From Phaeovulum veldkampii DSM 11550 (lineage in GTDB: Bacteria > Pseudomonadota > Alphaproteobacteria > Rhodobacterales > Rhodobacteraceae): DNA of 64,000 nt. The stretch covers positions 18,917-82,916 of the forward strand of contig NZ_PZKF01000015.1 in NCBI RefSeq assembly GCF_003034995.1, given 5' to 3'. Below, one piece after another: positions 55,802 through 64,000 of this stretch; the first letter of the stretch is position 1, and each line of letters opens with the position of its first letter. Made by a program: the position numbers and the translations under genes. The notes under the pieces are model-generated. The model did no database searches and was not told where the DNA came from. It saw only the letters and a program-made list of their open reading frames with translations.

Positions 55802-57063
55802 GCCGGCACCTCGCGCAGCACCTCGGCCAGCGCGGCCACCGCCAGATCGGCGTTTTCGCGTGAAAACGGCATCGGCGGGCGCAGTTTCAGGATATGCTGC
55901 GCCCGCCCGATCCGGCCCAGCAGAATGCCGCGGTCGCGCATCGCCTCGACCACGCGGCCGCAAAACTCGGTTGCGGGTTCGCCGCCCGCCGCAAATTCGA
56001 TGCCGAAGAACAGGCCCCTGCCGCGCACATCGGCGATCAACGGATGGTCAAGCCCGCTCATCAGGCCCAGCGCATAGGCGCCCACGTCGCGGGCGTTTGC
56101 CACCAGCCCCTCGTCCTCGATCACCCCAAGCGTCGCCAGCGCCGCCGCGCAGGAAACCGGGTTGCCGCCGAACGTGTTGAAATAGCCGAACGCCTGCCGA
56201 AACGCCGCCATCACGTCCGGCCGGGTGACGACGGCGCCAACCGGATGGCCGTTGGCCATGGGCTTGCCCAGGGTCACCACATCGGGGGCAAAGCCCAGCG
56301 CCTCGTGCCCCCACCAGTGGCTGCCAACGCGGCCAAAGCCGGGCTGCACCTCGTCGCACAAGATCAGCCCGCCCGCGCGGCGAACCACCTCGACCGTGGG
56401 GTCAAGAAAGCCGGGGCCAGCCTCGGGCATGCCCTCGTTGGCAAAGATCGGGCACAGCATCATCCCGGCAAAACCGTGGCCCGAGGCCTCCAGCTCGGCA
56501 ATGGCGCGCGCCACGCCCGCGGCAAAGGCCTGCGGCTGCGCGGCAAGGCTGCCACCCAGCGGCGCAAGGCTGTCAGGCGCGGGCACGCGGCGCACATGCG
56601 CGGGCCAGCCCCCGATCGGCGGGCGCCGGGTGGACAGGTGCGATACCGCCGTGGTGTTGCCATGATAGGTGTTGTCGGTGGCAATCAGCCCGGTCTTGCC
56701 GGTGACGGCCTGCGCCATGCGCAGCGCGATGTCGTTGGCCTCGGAGCCGGTGCAGACCATGATGATCTGGCGCAGGTCGTGGCCGAACTTGCCCACCAAC
56801 CGCTCACCATACTCCACAATACCCTCGTGCAGATAGCGGGTGTGGGTGTTCAGCGTCGCCGCCTGCCGGGCGATCGCCTCCACCACCTTCGGGTGGCAAT
56901 GGCCCACATGTGGCACGTTGTTGTAGCAATCCAGATAGCGCCGCCCGTCGGCATCCCACAGCCAGACGCCCTGCCCGCGCACGATATGCACCGGCCGGTC
57001 ATAGAAGGTGGGCACGTTCGGCCCCAGAAGCGCGGCGCGCCGCGCGATCAGATCAGTCGTCAT
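55798..57063 (-). CDS. Class III PLP-dependent aminotransferase / phospho-lyase
   Basis: The 421-residue fold-type I enzyme has GSEANDIALRMAQ for the cofactor phosphate, ILCDEVQPGFGRVG with the Asp contacting PLP, and the Schiff-base Lys in VVTLGKPMANGHPVGA. Its association with an APH-type kinase resembles the animal and bacterial pairs in which the 'aminotransferase' is an ethanolamine-phosphate or phosphohydroxylysine phospho-lyase. Function as an ordinary transaminase is also possible. The ATG at 57063 overlaps the arfB end by 11 nt. Confidence 0.92.
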   Translation of the reverse strand: MTTDLIARRAALLGPNVPTFYDRPVHIVRGQGVWLWDADGRRYLDCYNNVPHVGHCHPKVVEAIARQAATLNTHTRYLHEGIVEYGERLVGKFGHDLRQIIMVCTGSEANDIALRMAQAVTGKTGLIATDNTYHGNTTAVSHLSTRRPPIGGWPAHVRRVPAPDSLAPLGGSLAAQPQAFAAGVARAIAELEASGHGFAGMMLCPIFANEGMPEAGPGFLDPTVEVVRRAGGLILCDEVQPGFGRVGSHWWGHEALGFAPDVVTLGKPMANGHPVGAVVTRPDVMAAFRQAFGYFNTFGGNPVSCAAALATLGVIEDEGLVANARDVGAYALGLMSGLDHPLIADVRGRGLFFGIEFAAGGEPATEFCGRVVEAMRDRGILLGRIGRAQHILKLRPPMPFSRENADLAVAALAEVLREVPA

Positions 57064-57475
57064 CCTCAACCTTCCCCCGCAGCGCCTTGACCTCGCCGCG
57101 CACGGTCTTTGCGGCCAGCCGTCGCCGCTGGCTGCCCAGCGTGGGCTTTGTCGCCACCCGCCGTTTTGGCGCCACCAGCGCCGCGCGGATCAACTCTGCC
57201 AACCGCTCTCGCGCAAGTTCGCGGTTGCGGGCCTGACTGCGCGTCTCCTCGGCCCTGATCACAATCGCCCCTTCGGCGGTCCAGCGCCGCCCCGCCAGCC
57301 GTTTCAGCCGGGTCTTGACCGCTGGCGTCAGATGCGGCGAACGCTCCGCCTCGAACCGCAGCTCCACCGCGGTTTCCACCTTGTTCACGTTCTGCCCGCC
57401 CGGCCCTTGTGACCGGGTGAACTGCTCCGACAGTTCCCAATCGGCGATGGCCAGGGTTTCGGTGATCTGCAACAT
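57053..57475 (-). CDS. arfB: Alternative ribosome-rescue factor ArfB (YaeJ-type peptidyl-tRNA hydrolase)
   Basis: The 140-residue protein has the release-factor-like domain with the catalytic GGQ in SQGPGGQNVNKVET. A Lys/Arg-rich tail (KRRVATKPTLGSQRRRLAAKTVRGEVKALRGKV) would enter the empty mRNA channel of stalled ribosomes. It frees stalled ribosomes without a stop codon. It is the first gene of a coupled run with aminotransferase, kinase and Nudix genes. Confidence 0.94.
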   Translation of the reverse strand: MLQITETLAIADWELSEQFTRSQGPGGQNVNKVETAVELRFEAERSPHLTPAVKTRLKRLAGRRWTAEGAIVIRAEETRSQARNRELARERLAELIRAALVAPKRRVATKPTLGSQRRRLAAKTVRGEVKALRGKVEDDD

Positions 57476-57656
57476 GGCGTCAAGCTATCGCAGCGGGCGC
57501 AAAACAAAACCCCCGCAGGCATGACACGCGCAAATAATAACGCCACGGCAACCCGATGGTGTCGGGATCACATCTGTTTTGCCGCAGGCCCGACGTTTGC
57601 CCAATGGCCCATCGGGCGCTATCGTTCTGTCGCACACGGGTTTGAGGGTTTCTGGC

Positions 57657-58292
57657 ATGACAAACGGCACCGGCACAGAGTTCTGGGACAGGGTCGCAGA
57701 CAGATACGCGGCAAGGCCGGTCAAGGATGTGGCAGCCTATGACGCCATGCTGGCCGATGTCGCCGCGCGCCTGACAGCAACCGACCGTGTGCTGGAGATC
57801 GGCTGCGGCACCGGCAGCACCGCGCTCTGCCTTGGCCCGGCCGTAGCGGAATGGCAAGCAACCGATGCTTCGCCCGAGATGCTGCGGATCGCGCGCGCGA
57901 AGCCGGCGCCCGGCAACGTCAGCTTTGCCCTGTCGGATGCCGACGGGGCGTTTGACGGCGCGCCTTATGATGCGGTCTGTGCCTTTCACATCCTGCATCT
58001 GGTTCCCGATACGCGCGCCACGCTGGCCCGGATTCACGCCAACCTGAAGCCCGGCGGCCTGCTGTTCAGCAAGACCTTCTGCTTTGGAGACATGAACCTG
58101 CTGATGCGGGCCCTGATCCCGGTTCTGCGCGCCCGCGGCTTGGTGCCACCCGCCACCGCTCTGACCAGCCGGACCCTGCGCCAAGCTATCGTCGAAGCAG
58201 GGTTTGAGATCGAGACGCAGCGCATCTTTGGCCGCAGCCGCAACAGCCAATACATCGTTGCGCGCAAATCCACGCAAGACACGCAGCCGTAG
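57657..58292 (+). CDS. Class I SAM-dependent methyltransferase
   Basis: The 211-residue protein has motif I VLEIGCGTGSTAL, ATDASPEMLRIAR as the SAM-binding acidic loop, CAFHILHLVPD and LKPGGLLFSKTF. It is of the broad Methyltransf_11/25 type; substrate unknown. The ATG at 57657 is the first with a family-like start. It precedes ruvB by 102 nt on the same strand and diverges from arfB. Confidence 0.88.
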   Translation: MTNGTGTEFWDRVADRYAARPVKDVAAYDAMLADVAARLTATDRVLEIGCGTGSTALCLGPAVAEWQATDASPEMLRIARAKPAPGNVSFALSDADGAFDGAPYDAVCAFHILHLVPDTRATLARIHANLKPGGLLFSKTFCFGDMNLLMRALIPVLRARGLVPPATALTSRTLRQAIVEAGFEIETQRIFGRSRNSQYIVARKSTQDTQP

Positions 58293-58394
58293 GATTGGCG
58301 CCCGCGCAGCTTGGGCGGCGCGCCTCAAACGGCCCCCGCCCTTGCGCCGGAGGGGCAATGCGCCCAAAACTGCCGCAGACCTGAAAGGCTGCCC

Positions 58395-59420
58395 ATGCAA
58401 ACGCCCGACCCGACCCTGCGCCCCGAACGCCTGCCCGACGACGCCGACCGCGCCCTGCGCCCGCAGGTGCTGGGGGATTTCGTGGGCCAGCACGAGGCGC
58501 GGGCGAACCTGCGCGTGTTCATCGACAGCGCGCGGATGCGCGGACAGGCGATGGATCACACGCTGTTTCACGGCCCCCCCGGCCTTGGCAAGACCACGCT
58601 GGCACAGATCATGGCGCGTGAATTGGGCGTGAACTTCAAGATGACCTCGGGGCCGGTGCTGGCCAAGGCAGGCGATCTGGCCGCAATCCTGACCAATCTT
58701 GAGGCGCGCGATGTTCTGTTCATCGACGAGATTCACCGGCTGAACCCGGCGGTCGAAGAGGTGCTTTACCCCGCGATGGAGGATTTCGAGCTTGATCTGG
58801 TGATCGGTGAGGGCCCCGCCGCGCGCACCGTGAGGATCGAGTTGCAGCCATTCACGCTGGTCGGCGCCACCACCCGGCTGGGTCTGTTGACCACGCCGCT
58901 GCGTGACCGCTTTGGCATCCCCACGCGTCTGCAATTTTACACCGAGGATGAGCTGGACCTGATCGTCACCCGCGGCGCGCGCCTGCTGGGCATCCCGTCC
59001 GAGCCTGCGGGCACCCGCGAAATCGCCCGCCGGGCGCGGGGCACACCGCGGATCGCCGGGCGCCTGTTGCGCCGGGTCGTCGATTTTGCGCTGGTCGAGG
59101 GCGACGGGCGCCTGACGCGCGAGATTGCCGACAGTTCGCTGACCCGGCTGGGGGTGGATCATCTGGGCCTTGACGGGGCCGACCGGCGCTATCTGGGGCT
59201 GATCGCCGAACATTACGCAGGCGGCCCGGTGGGGGTGGAAACCCTGTCCGCCGCCCTGTCCGAGGCGCGCGATGCGATCGAGGAAGTGATCGAGCCGTTC
59301 TTGCTGCAACAGGGTCTGGTGCAGCGCACCCCGCGCGGGCGGGTGCTGGGGCAGCGCGCCTGGGCGCATCTGGGCCTGCCCGCGCCCAAGGTGCCGGGGC
59401 AATCCGACCTGTTCGGCTGA
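58395..59420 (+). CDS. ruvB: Holliday junction branch-migration helicase RuvB
   Basis: The 341-residue AAA+ motor has Walker [11 protein letters not shown], Walker [11 protein letters not shown], sensor [19 protein letters not shown] and a C-terminal winged helix ([21 protein letters not shown]). It drives branch migration together with RuvA. ruvA and ruvC, the usual neighbours, are absent: a methyltransferase stands upstream and DUF1285 converges from downstream. Confidence 0.97.
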   Translation: MQTPDPTLRPERLPDDADRALRPQVLGDFVGQHEARANLRVFIDSARMRGQAMDHTLFHGPPGLGKTTLAQIMARELGVNFKMTSGPVLAKAGDLAAILTNLEARDVLFIDEIHRLNPAVEEVLYPAMEDFELDLVIGEGPAARTVRIELQPFTLVGATTRLGLLTTPLRDRFGIPTRLQFYTEDELDLIVTRGARLLGIPSEPAGTREIARRARGTPRIAGRLLRRVVDFALVEGDGRLTREIADSSLTRLGVDHLGLDGADRRYLGLIAEHYAGGPVGVETLSAALSEARDAIEEVIEPFLLQQGLVQRTPRGRVLGQRAWAHLGLPAPKVPGQSDLFG

Positions 59421-59467
59421 CGCGGCAGCCAGCCCAAGCGGCCTTCGCTGCGGCCGGCGAGGTGATA

Positions 59468-59483
59468 CTTTGCCGCCGCAAAG
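59468..59483. terminator. Small hairpin between ruvB and DUF1285 genes
   Basis: CTTTGC-CGCC-GCAAAG forms a perfect 6-bp stem between two convergent genes. There is no T run, so a terminator role is only possible. Confidence 0.3.
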
Positions 59484-59490
59484 CGCGGCG

Positions 59491-60087
59491 TCAGGCCAGA
59501 TCGGCCATCGGGCACAGCGCAAAGAATGCCCCGCCCGACCATAGCCCCAGCCAGTCGGCCCCCTCGTGCCGCGCGGAGGTGGCGATATCGACCAGCCGGT
59601 AGAATGTCTTGCGGTCGATTCGCGCCTCCAGCCCGGCGCGCACCATGACATAGGGCGCAGGCGCCCCCTCTGGCCCGCGCGCCACCCGGATCGGGTGGTC
59701 AGGCCCGGCGGTGACGGTATCGCCCACATTGGTCGTGAACGTCAGGCTCTGCCCCGCGCCCGCGCCCGTCGCCTCGGCATCGACCGCGACAAAGGGCGCA
59801 TCCGCCACGCGGATGCCCACCTTTTCAACCGGGGTGACGAGAAAGAACCGCTCCCCCTCGCGCTTCAGGATCGAGGCGAAGAGCCGCACCATCGGCGCGC
59901 GACCAATCGGGCTGCCCTGATAGAACCAGGTTCCGTCACGGGCAATTTCCATGTCGATATCGCCGCAAAACGGCGGGTTCCACAGGTGCAGCGGCGGCGG
60001 CCCACGCCGGACTGCGGCACCTGCGGCAACCGCAAGCGCATCGGCGCCGGGGGTCACGATCTTTTGTGGCGGGGTCTTTTCAGTCAT
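59491..60087 (-). CDS. DUF1285 domain protein
   Basis: The 198-residue protein has the DUF1285 pattern: PPLHLWNPPFCGDIDMEIARDGTWFYQGSPIGR, then RLFASILKREGERFFLVTPVEKVGI and the late DWLGLWSGGAFFALCPM. There is no signal peptide. It diverges from the moxR operon with a 72-nt gap, the usual arrangement in relatives, which suggests a functional link, but its role is not known. Confidence 0.9.
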   Translation of the reverse strand: MTEKTPPQKIVTPGADALAVAAGAAVRRGPPPLHLWNPPFCGDIDMEIARDGTWFYQGSPIGRAPMVRLFASILKREGERFFLVTPVEKVGIRVADAPFVAVDAEATGAGAGQSLTFTTNVGDTVTAGPDHPIRVARGPEGAPAPYVMVRAGLEARIDRKTFYRLVDIATSARHEGADWLGLWSGGAFFALCPMADLA

Positions 60088-60159
60088 CGAACCTTTGCCA
60101 TTGGGTCGCGCAGCGATATCTGCGTTACTAAAGACTATAGCCCCGAAGGAGCCGTTGTC

Positions 60160-61167
60160 ATGCCCGAGCCTTCCGATCTGATCGACGATATCGAACGCCT
60201 CGCCGAAAAGCTGACGCAGGCGCGCGCCTCGATCGACCGCCGATTCATCGGGCAGGAACGGGTGGTGGAGCTGGTTCTGGCCACGATGCTGTCGGGCGGG
60301 CACGGGCTATTGGTGGGGTTGCCGGGGCTGGGCAAGACCATGCTGGTCGATACGCTCTCGACGGTGATGGGGCTGAAATCCAGCCGCATCCAGTTCACCC
60401 CCGACCTGATGCCCGCCGACATTCTGGGGTCCGAGGTGCTGGAAACCGCGCCCGACGGATCGCGCGCGTTCCGCTTTCTCGAAGGGCCGGTGTTCTGCCA
60501 ACTTCTGATGGCCGATGAAATCAACCGCGCCAGCCCCCGCACCCAATCGGCACTGTTGCAGGCGATGGCCGAACGCGAGGTGACGGTGGCGGGTGTGCAC
60601 CGCCCGCTGGGCCGGCCGTTTCATGTGCTGGCGACGCAAAACCCGATCGAACAGGAAGGCACCTATCCGCTGCCCGAGGCGCAGCTTGACCGCTTCCTGA
60701 TGCAGATCGACGTCGATTACCCCACGCGCCAGACAGAACGCGACATCCTGCTGGCCACAACCGGGGCCGAAACCGCCGTGGCGCATCCAGTATTTGCCGC
60801 AGACGAGTTGATCGCGGCGCAGGCGCTGGTCCGGCGGATGCCGGTGGGCGAGACGGTCGTCGAGATGATCCTTGATCTGGTGCGCGCCTGCCGCCCCGGC
60901 GAGGCCGAGGCTGCGGTGGCGGTGGCCGATGCGCTGGCTTGGGGGCCGGGGCCGCGGGCGGCGCAGGCCCTGATGCTGACGGTGCGGGCACGGGCGCTGC
61001 TGCAAGGCCGCCTTGCGCCCTCGGTGGAGGATGTTCTGGCGCTGGCGCGCCCGGTGCTGACCCACCGCATGGCGCTGTCGTTTGCCGCGCGGGCGCGGGG
61101 CGACACGCTGGCAGGCGTGATTGCCGCCGTTCTGGGCGAACTTACCGGCCGCGAGGCGGCGGCGTGA
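60160..61167 (+). CDS. MoxR family AAA+ ATPase
   Basis: The 335-residue protein has Walker A GLPGLGKT, Walker B LLMADEINRASPRTQSALLQAMAE and ATQNPIEQEGTYPLPEAQLDRF, the MoxR hallmark. MoxR ATPases act as chaperones that activate partner proteins or insert cofactors, usually with VWA/DUF58 proteins encoded next to them, as here. AAGGAG precedes the ATG by 9 nt. Its stop overlaps the DUF58 gene (GTGA). Confidence 0.94.
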   Translation: MPEPSDLIDDIERLAEKLTQARASIDRRFIGQERVVELVLATMLSGGHGLLVGLPGLGKTMLVDTLSTVMGLKSSRIQFTPDLMPADILGSEVLETAPDGSRAFRFLEGPVFCQLLMADEINRASPRTQSALLQAMAEREVTVAGVHRPLGRPFHVLATQNPIEQEGTYPLPEAQLDRFLMQIDVDYPTRQTERDILLATTGAETAVAHPVFAADELIAAQALVRRMPVGETVVEMILDLVRACRPGEAEAAVAVADALAWGPGPRAAQALMLTVRARALLQGRLAPSVEDVLALARPVLTHRMALSFAARARGDTLAGVIAAVLGELTGREAAA

Positions 61168-62054
61168 CCCTTGCGCCCGATACCGGCGCAGCCTCCTTGC
61201 GCCGCGGGGCCGAGGCGCTGGCGCAGGCGCTGCCGCCGCTGCTGGTTGCGGCGGAACATCTGGCGGCGACGGTGCAGATGGGCGGGCATGGCCGCCGCCG
61301 GGCCGGGCCGGGCGAGGAATTCTGGCAATACCGCCCCGCGCAGCCGGGCGATGCGGCACGGATGATCGACTGGCGCCGCTCGGCCCGGTCGGATGCCCAG
61401 TTCATCCGCGACCGCGAGGCGCAGGCGGCACAGACTGTCTGCCTGTGGGTCGATGATGCAGCCTCGATGCGGTTTTCGGGCGCGCCCGACCGCCCCGAAA
61501 AGACCGACCGCGCGCGGCTTTTGGCGCTGGCGCTGGCGGTGCTGATGATCCGGGCGGGCGAACGGGTGGGGCTGACCGACCCCGCCGCCCCGCCGCGCCC
61601 CGGCAAGGCGCAACTGATGCGTCTGGCAGGGGCGCTGGCTGGCCCCGGCGCGGCGGCAGATTACGGCGTGCCTGTGGCCGATGGTCTGCCCGCCCGCGCG
61701 CGCGCGTTGTTCGTGTCGGATTTTCTGGGCGATCCGGCGCCGGTCGCCGCTGCGCTGGGCGCGGCTGCCGACCGCGGCGTGACCGGCGTCTTGTTGCAGG
61801 TGCTTGACCCGGTGGAGGAGGCGTTTCCCTTCGACGGGCGCACGATATTTGAAAGCATGGCGGGCAGCCTGCGCCATGAAACCCGCGCCGCCGCCGATCT
61901 GCGCGACCGCTACCGCGACCGGCTGGCCCAGCGGCGCGCGCATCTGGCGGGGCTGGCGCGGGCCGCGGGTTGGCAGTTTTCCACTCATCACACCGGGCAA
62001 TCGGCGCAATCGGCGCTGCTGTGGCTGTACGCGGCCCTGGAGCGGGCGCGGTGA
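61164..62054 (+). CDS. DUF58 domain protein (VWA-like)
   Basis: The 296-residue protein has the DUF58 core GEEFWQYRPAQPGDAARMIDWRRSARS followed by a von Willebrand A-like fold (TVCLWVDDAASMRFSG, with a partial MIDAS pattern). It starts with GTG overlapping moxR and ends overlapping the next gene. It is the typical partner of MoxR ATPases; no membrane segment is evident here. Confidence 0.92.
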   Translation: MTLAPDTGAASLRRGAEALAQALPPLLVAAEHLAATVQMGGHGRRRAGPGEEFWQYRPAQPGDAARMIDWRRSARSDAQFIRDREAQAAQTVCLWVDDAASMRFSGAPDRPEKTDRARLLALALAVLMIRAGERVGLTDPAAPPRPGKAQLMRLAGALAGPGAAADYGVPVADGLPARARALFVSDFLGDPAPVAAALGAAADRGVTGVLLQVLDPVEEAFPFDGRTIFESMAGSLRHETRAAADLRDRYRDRLAQRRAHLAGLARAAGWQFSTHHTGQSAQSALLWLYAALERAR

Positions 62055-64000
62055 CGGGTCTTGGCGCCCTTGGCTTTGCCTCGCCAGCCCTGCTGTGGGG
62101 GCTGCTGGCGCTGCCGATTTTGTGGGTGTTGCTGCGCGCCGTGCCGCCCGCCCCGATCCGCCGCCTCTTTCCGGGCGTGGCGCTGCTTCTGGGTCTGGCA
62201 GATGAAACGCAGCAGGCCGACCGCACGCCGTGGTGGCTCCTGCTGCTGCGGATGGCGGCGTTGGCCGCGGCGATCATCGGCTTTGCGGGGCCGGTGCTGA
62301 ACCCCGAGGTCAAGACGCGCGGCGCGGGGCCGCTGCTGATCGTGGCCGATGCAAGCTGGGCGTCGGCCCGCGACTGGCCGCGCCGGGCCGAGCGGATCGG
62401 CGCCGCGCTGGCCGAGGCGGCGCTGGCGGGCCGCCCAGTAGCCCTGCTGTCGCTGACTGACCCGCCGCCTGCGCGGCTGGTGTTTCAGCCCGCCGCCGCC
62501 TTGGCCGAGGCGCTGCCGGGCCTGCAACCCCAGCCTTGGGAGCCTGCCGCCGCCGACTGGCCCGCGCTGTTGCCCGAGGGGCAGTTTGACACGTTGTGGC
62601 TGTCGGATGGTCTGGCCCGCGAAAGCCGCGGCGATCTGCTGGCGGCGTTGCAGGCGCGCGGCACCCTGCATGTGGCCGAACCTGAGGGGCTGGTTCTGGC
62701 GCTGCGCCCGGCCACCTATGCCGATGGCGCCTTGCGCATCACCGCGCTGCGGTCTGGCCCCGCGGATGCGGCCGAGGTTGTGGCGATCGGCCTCGATCCC
62801 AACGGGGTGGAACGCGATCTGGCGCGGGTGACGGCGGCCTTCGGCACCGACAGCGCCGCCGAGGCTGTGTTCGACTTGCCGCCCGAATTGCGTAACCGCG
62901 TGACGCGCTTTGAAATTGCGGGCAGCCGCAGTGCCGGGGCCGTTGCGCTGACCGATGATGCCGTCAAGCGCCGCAAGGTGGCGCTGATCGCGCCGGGCGC
63001 CGCGCGCGAGGGATTGGAACTGCTGGCCCCTACGCATTATCTGATCCGCGCGCTGGAGCCTTCGGCCGATCTGATCGAGGCGACGCTGGAAGATGCGCTG
63101 CTGACCAGCCCCGACGTGATCATTCTGGCCGATGTGGCCGAGATCGCCGCGCCGGACAGGTTGGCCGAATGGATCGAGGAAGGCGGGCTTCTGGTGCGCT
63201 TTGCCGGGCCGCGGCTTGCGGCGGCGGACAGCGCAGGCGACCCGCTGTTGCCGGTGCGACTGCGCGCGGGAGGCCGGTCGGTGGGCGGCACCATGAGCTG
63301 GGGCACGCCGCGCGCACTGGCACCCTTCCCCGAGGCCGGCCCTTTTGCGGGCTTGCCGATCCCGCCCGATGTCACGGTGCGCGCGCAGGTTCTGGCCGAG
63401 CCGGGGCCAGACCTGCCCGCACGCACCATCGCCGCGCTGGCCGATGGCACGCCCCTGGTGACGCGCGCGGCCTTTGGGCAGGGGGCGGTGGTGCTGTTTC
63501 ACGTCACCGCCAATGCCGAATGGTCCAGCCTGCCGCTGTCGGGGCTGTTTGTGCAGATGCTGGACCGGCTGGCGGTATCGGCGCGCCGCGCCGCGCCTGA
63601 ACGCGGCGATCTGGCGGGGGCAACCTGGGTGGCCGAGCGGGTGCTGGACGGGTTCGGAGATCTGGCCGATGCGGGCAGCGTTGCCGGGGTGCCGGGTGAT
63701 CGGCTGGCCGCCGCCACACCGGGGCCAGATCTGCCGCCGGGCCTTTATGCGGCGGGCGAGCGGCGGGTGGCGCTGAACGTGCTGACGCCTGACCGCGTTC
63801 TGGCCCGCGCCATCTGGCCTGCCGGGGTGACGGTCGAAGGTGCCAACGCGCCGCGCGAAACACCCCTGAAGGGGGCGATTCTGACGCTGGCGCTGGCGGC
63901 GCTGCTGGCCGACATCCTCGCCACGCTGGCGGTGTCGGGGCGGCTGCGGGGGTGCGCGCCGGGGCTATGGTGCTGGTCCTGGCGCTGACCTTCGCCCCCA
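62051..64000 (+). CDS. BatA/DUF4159-type membrane protein, apparently frameshifted, 3' end outside window
   Basis: GTG at 62051 overlaps the DUF58 stop. The N-terminus is BatA-like: two membrane helices around residues 10-85 with PAPIRRLFPGVALLLGL between them. A long VWA-like and glutamine-amidotransferase-like periplasmic part follows, then a third helix (ILTLALAALLADILATLAV). The frame ends at 63986-63988. However, if one G is added to the G5 run at 63948-63952 the reading continues as GVRAGAMVLVLALTFAP to the window edge. Relatives are about 900 residues with a C-terminal DUF4159. So the stop is probably due to a one-base loss. Confidence 0.82.

Noticed and set aside
57480..59729. Minus-strand open frame of about 750 codons opposite the methyltransferase and ruvB
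   Set aside because: ruvB and the methyltransferase on the plus strand have unmistakable motifs; the long antisense frame has none.
1..64000. CRISPR array, insertion sequence, prophage or integrative element
   Set aside because: No regularly spaced repeats, transposase, integrase or phage structural genes were seen; gene content is chromosomal throughout.

Overview
The window is a contiguous, gene-dense piece of a high-GC (roughly two thirds G+C by eye) alphaproteobacterial chromosome, most likely from the Rhodobacteraceae. Pointers to that family are a DUF2794 protein, the gene order motB-flgE-flgK-flgL-flgI with CtrA-like boxes, an MbfA ferritin-like iron exporter behind an Irr-type operator, a TIGR02186/TSUP pair and glutathione-dependent formaldehyde oxidation genes. 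No rRNA, tRNA, CRISPR array, insertion sequence, integrase or phage gene was found.

Layout. 1-11 kb: a hybrid histidine kinase cut by the window edge, an MFS transporter, asd with a clear terminator, a DUF4139 exported protein, carbonic anhydrase, an Hpt-like protein without the histidine, an M17 aminopeptidase coupled to an NlpC/P60 hydrolase, DUF2794 and a class II cytochrome c. 11-18.4 kb: an I78 inhibitor lipoprotein, class III alcohol dehydrogenase, then the flagellar genes. flgK in this row is broken by an internal, frame-changing deletion. 18.5-19.7 kb: decayed relics of an AcoR-like activator and its aldehyde dehydrogenase. 19.8-28.9 kb: a betaine-type ABC transporter (permease frameshifted) coupled to a choline-kinase-like enzyme and a dimethylglycine/sarcosine-dehydrogenase-like flavoprotein, divergent from a DeoR regulator and an inositol-phosphatase-family enzyme. 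29-36.4 kb: a lone RAM-domain protein, the TIGR02186/TSUP pair, and a BMP-type nucleoside ABC transporter with purine nucleoside phosphorylase.

36.5-43.1 kb: rimI-tsaB-nfu, a YeeE/YedE sulfur transporter, an MFS transporter, a methionine-sulfoxide repair pair (msrA-msrC), LysE and rluA. 43.1-48.7 kb: a compact minus-strand run with AEC transporter, fghA, YaiI, HAD phosphatase, ornithine-cyclodeaminase-like and SLC13 permease genes. 48.7-52.8 kb: mbfA and its control region, a small exported peptide, pncA-pncB and a DUF5765-like membrane protein. 52.8-57.5 kb: a phosphate transporter and the coupled set arfB / class III aminotransferase / sugar-kinase-like phosphotransferase / Nudix. 57.6-64 kb: a methyltransferase, a ruvB without ruvA or ruvC, DUF1285, and a MoxR-DUF58-BatA/DUF4159 operon running off the edge, its last gene apparently frameshifted.

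Together the genes are mainly housekeeping, nutrient uptake and stress repair. The most informative irregularities are the flgK deletion, the AcoR/aldehyde dehydrogenase relic, two single-base frameshifts in or next to homopolymers, the two-layer control region of mbfA, and two tightly coupled catabolic cassettes of unknown substrate.
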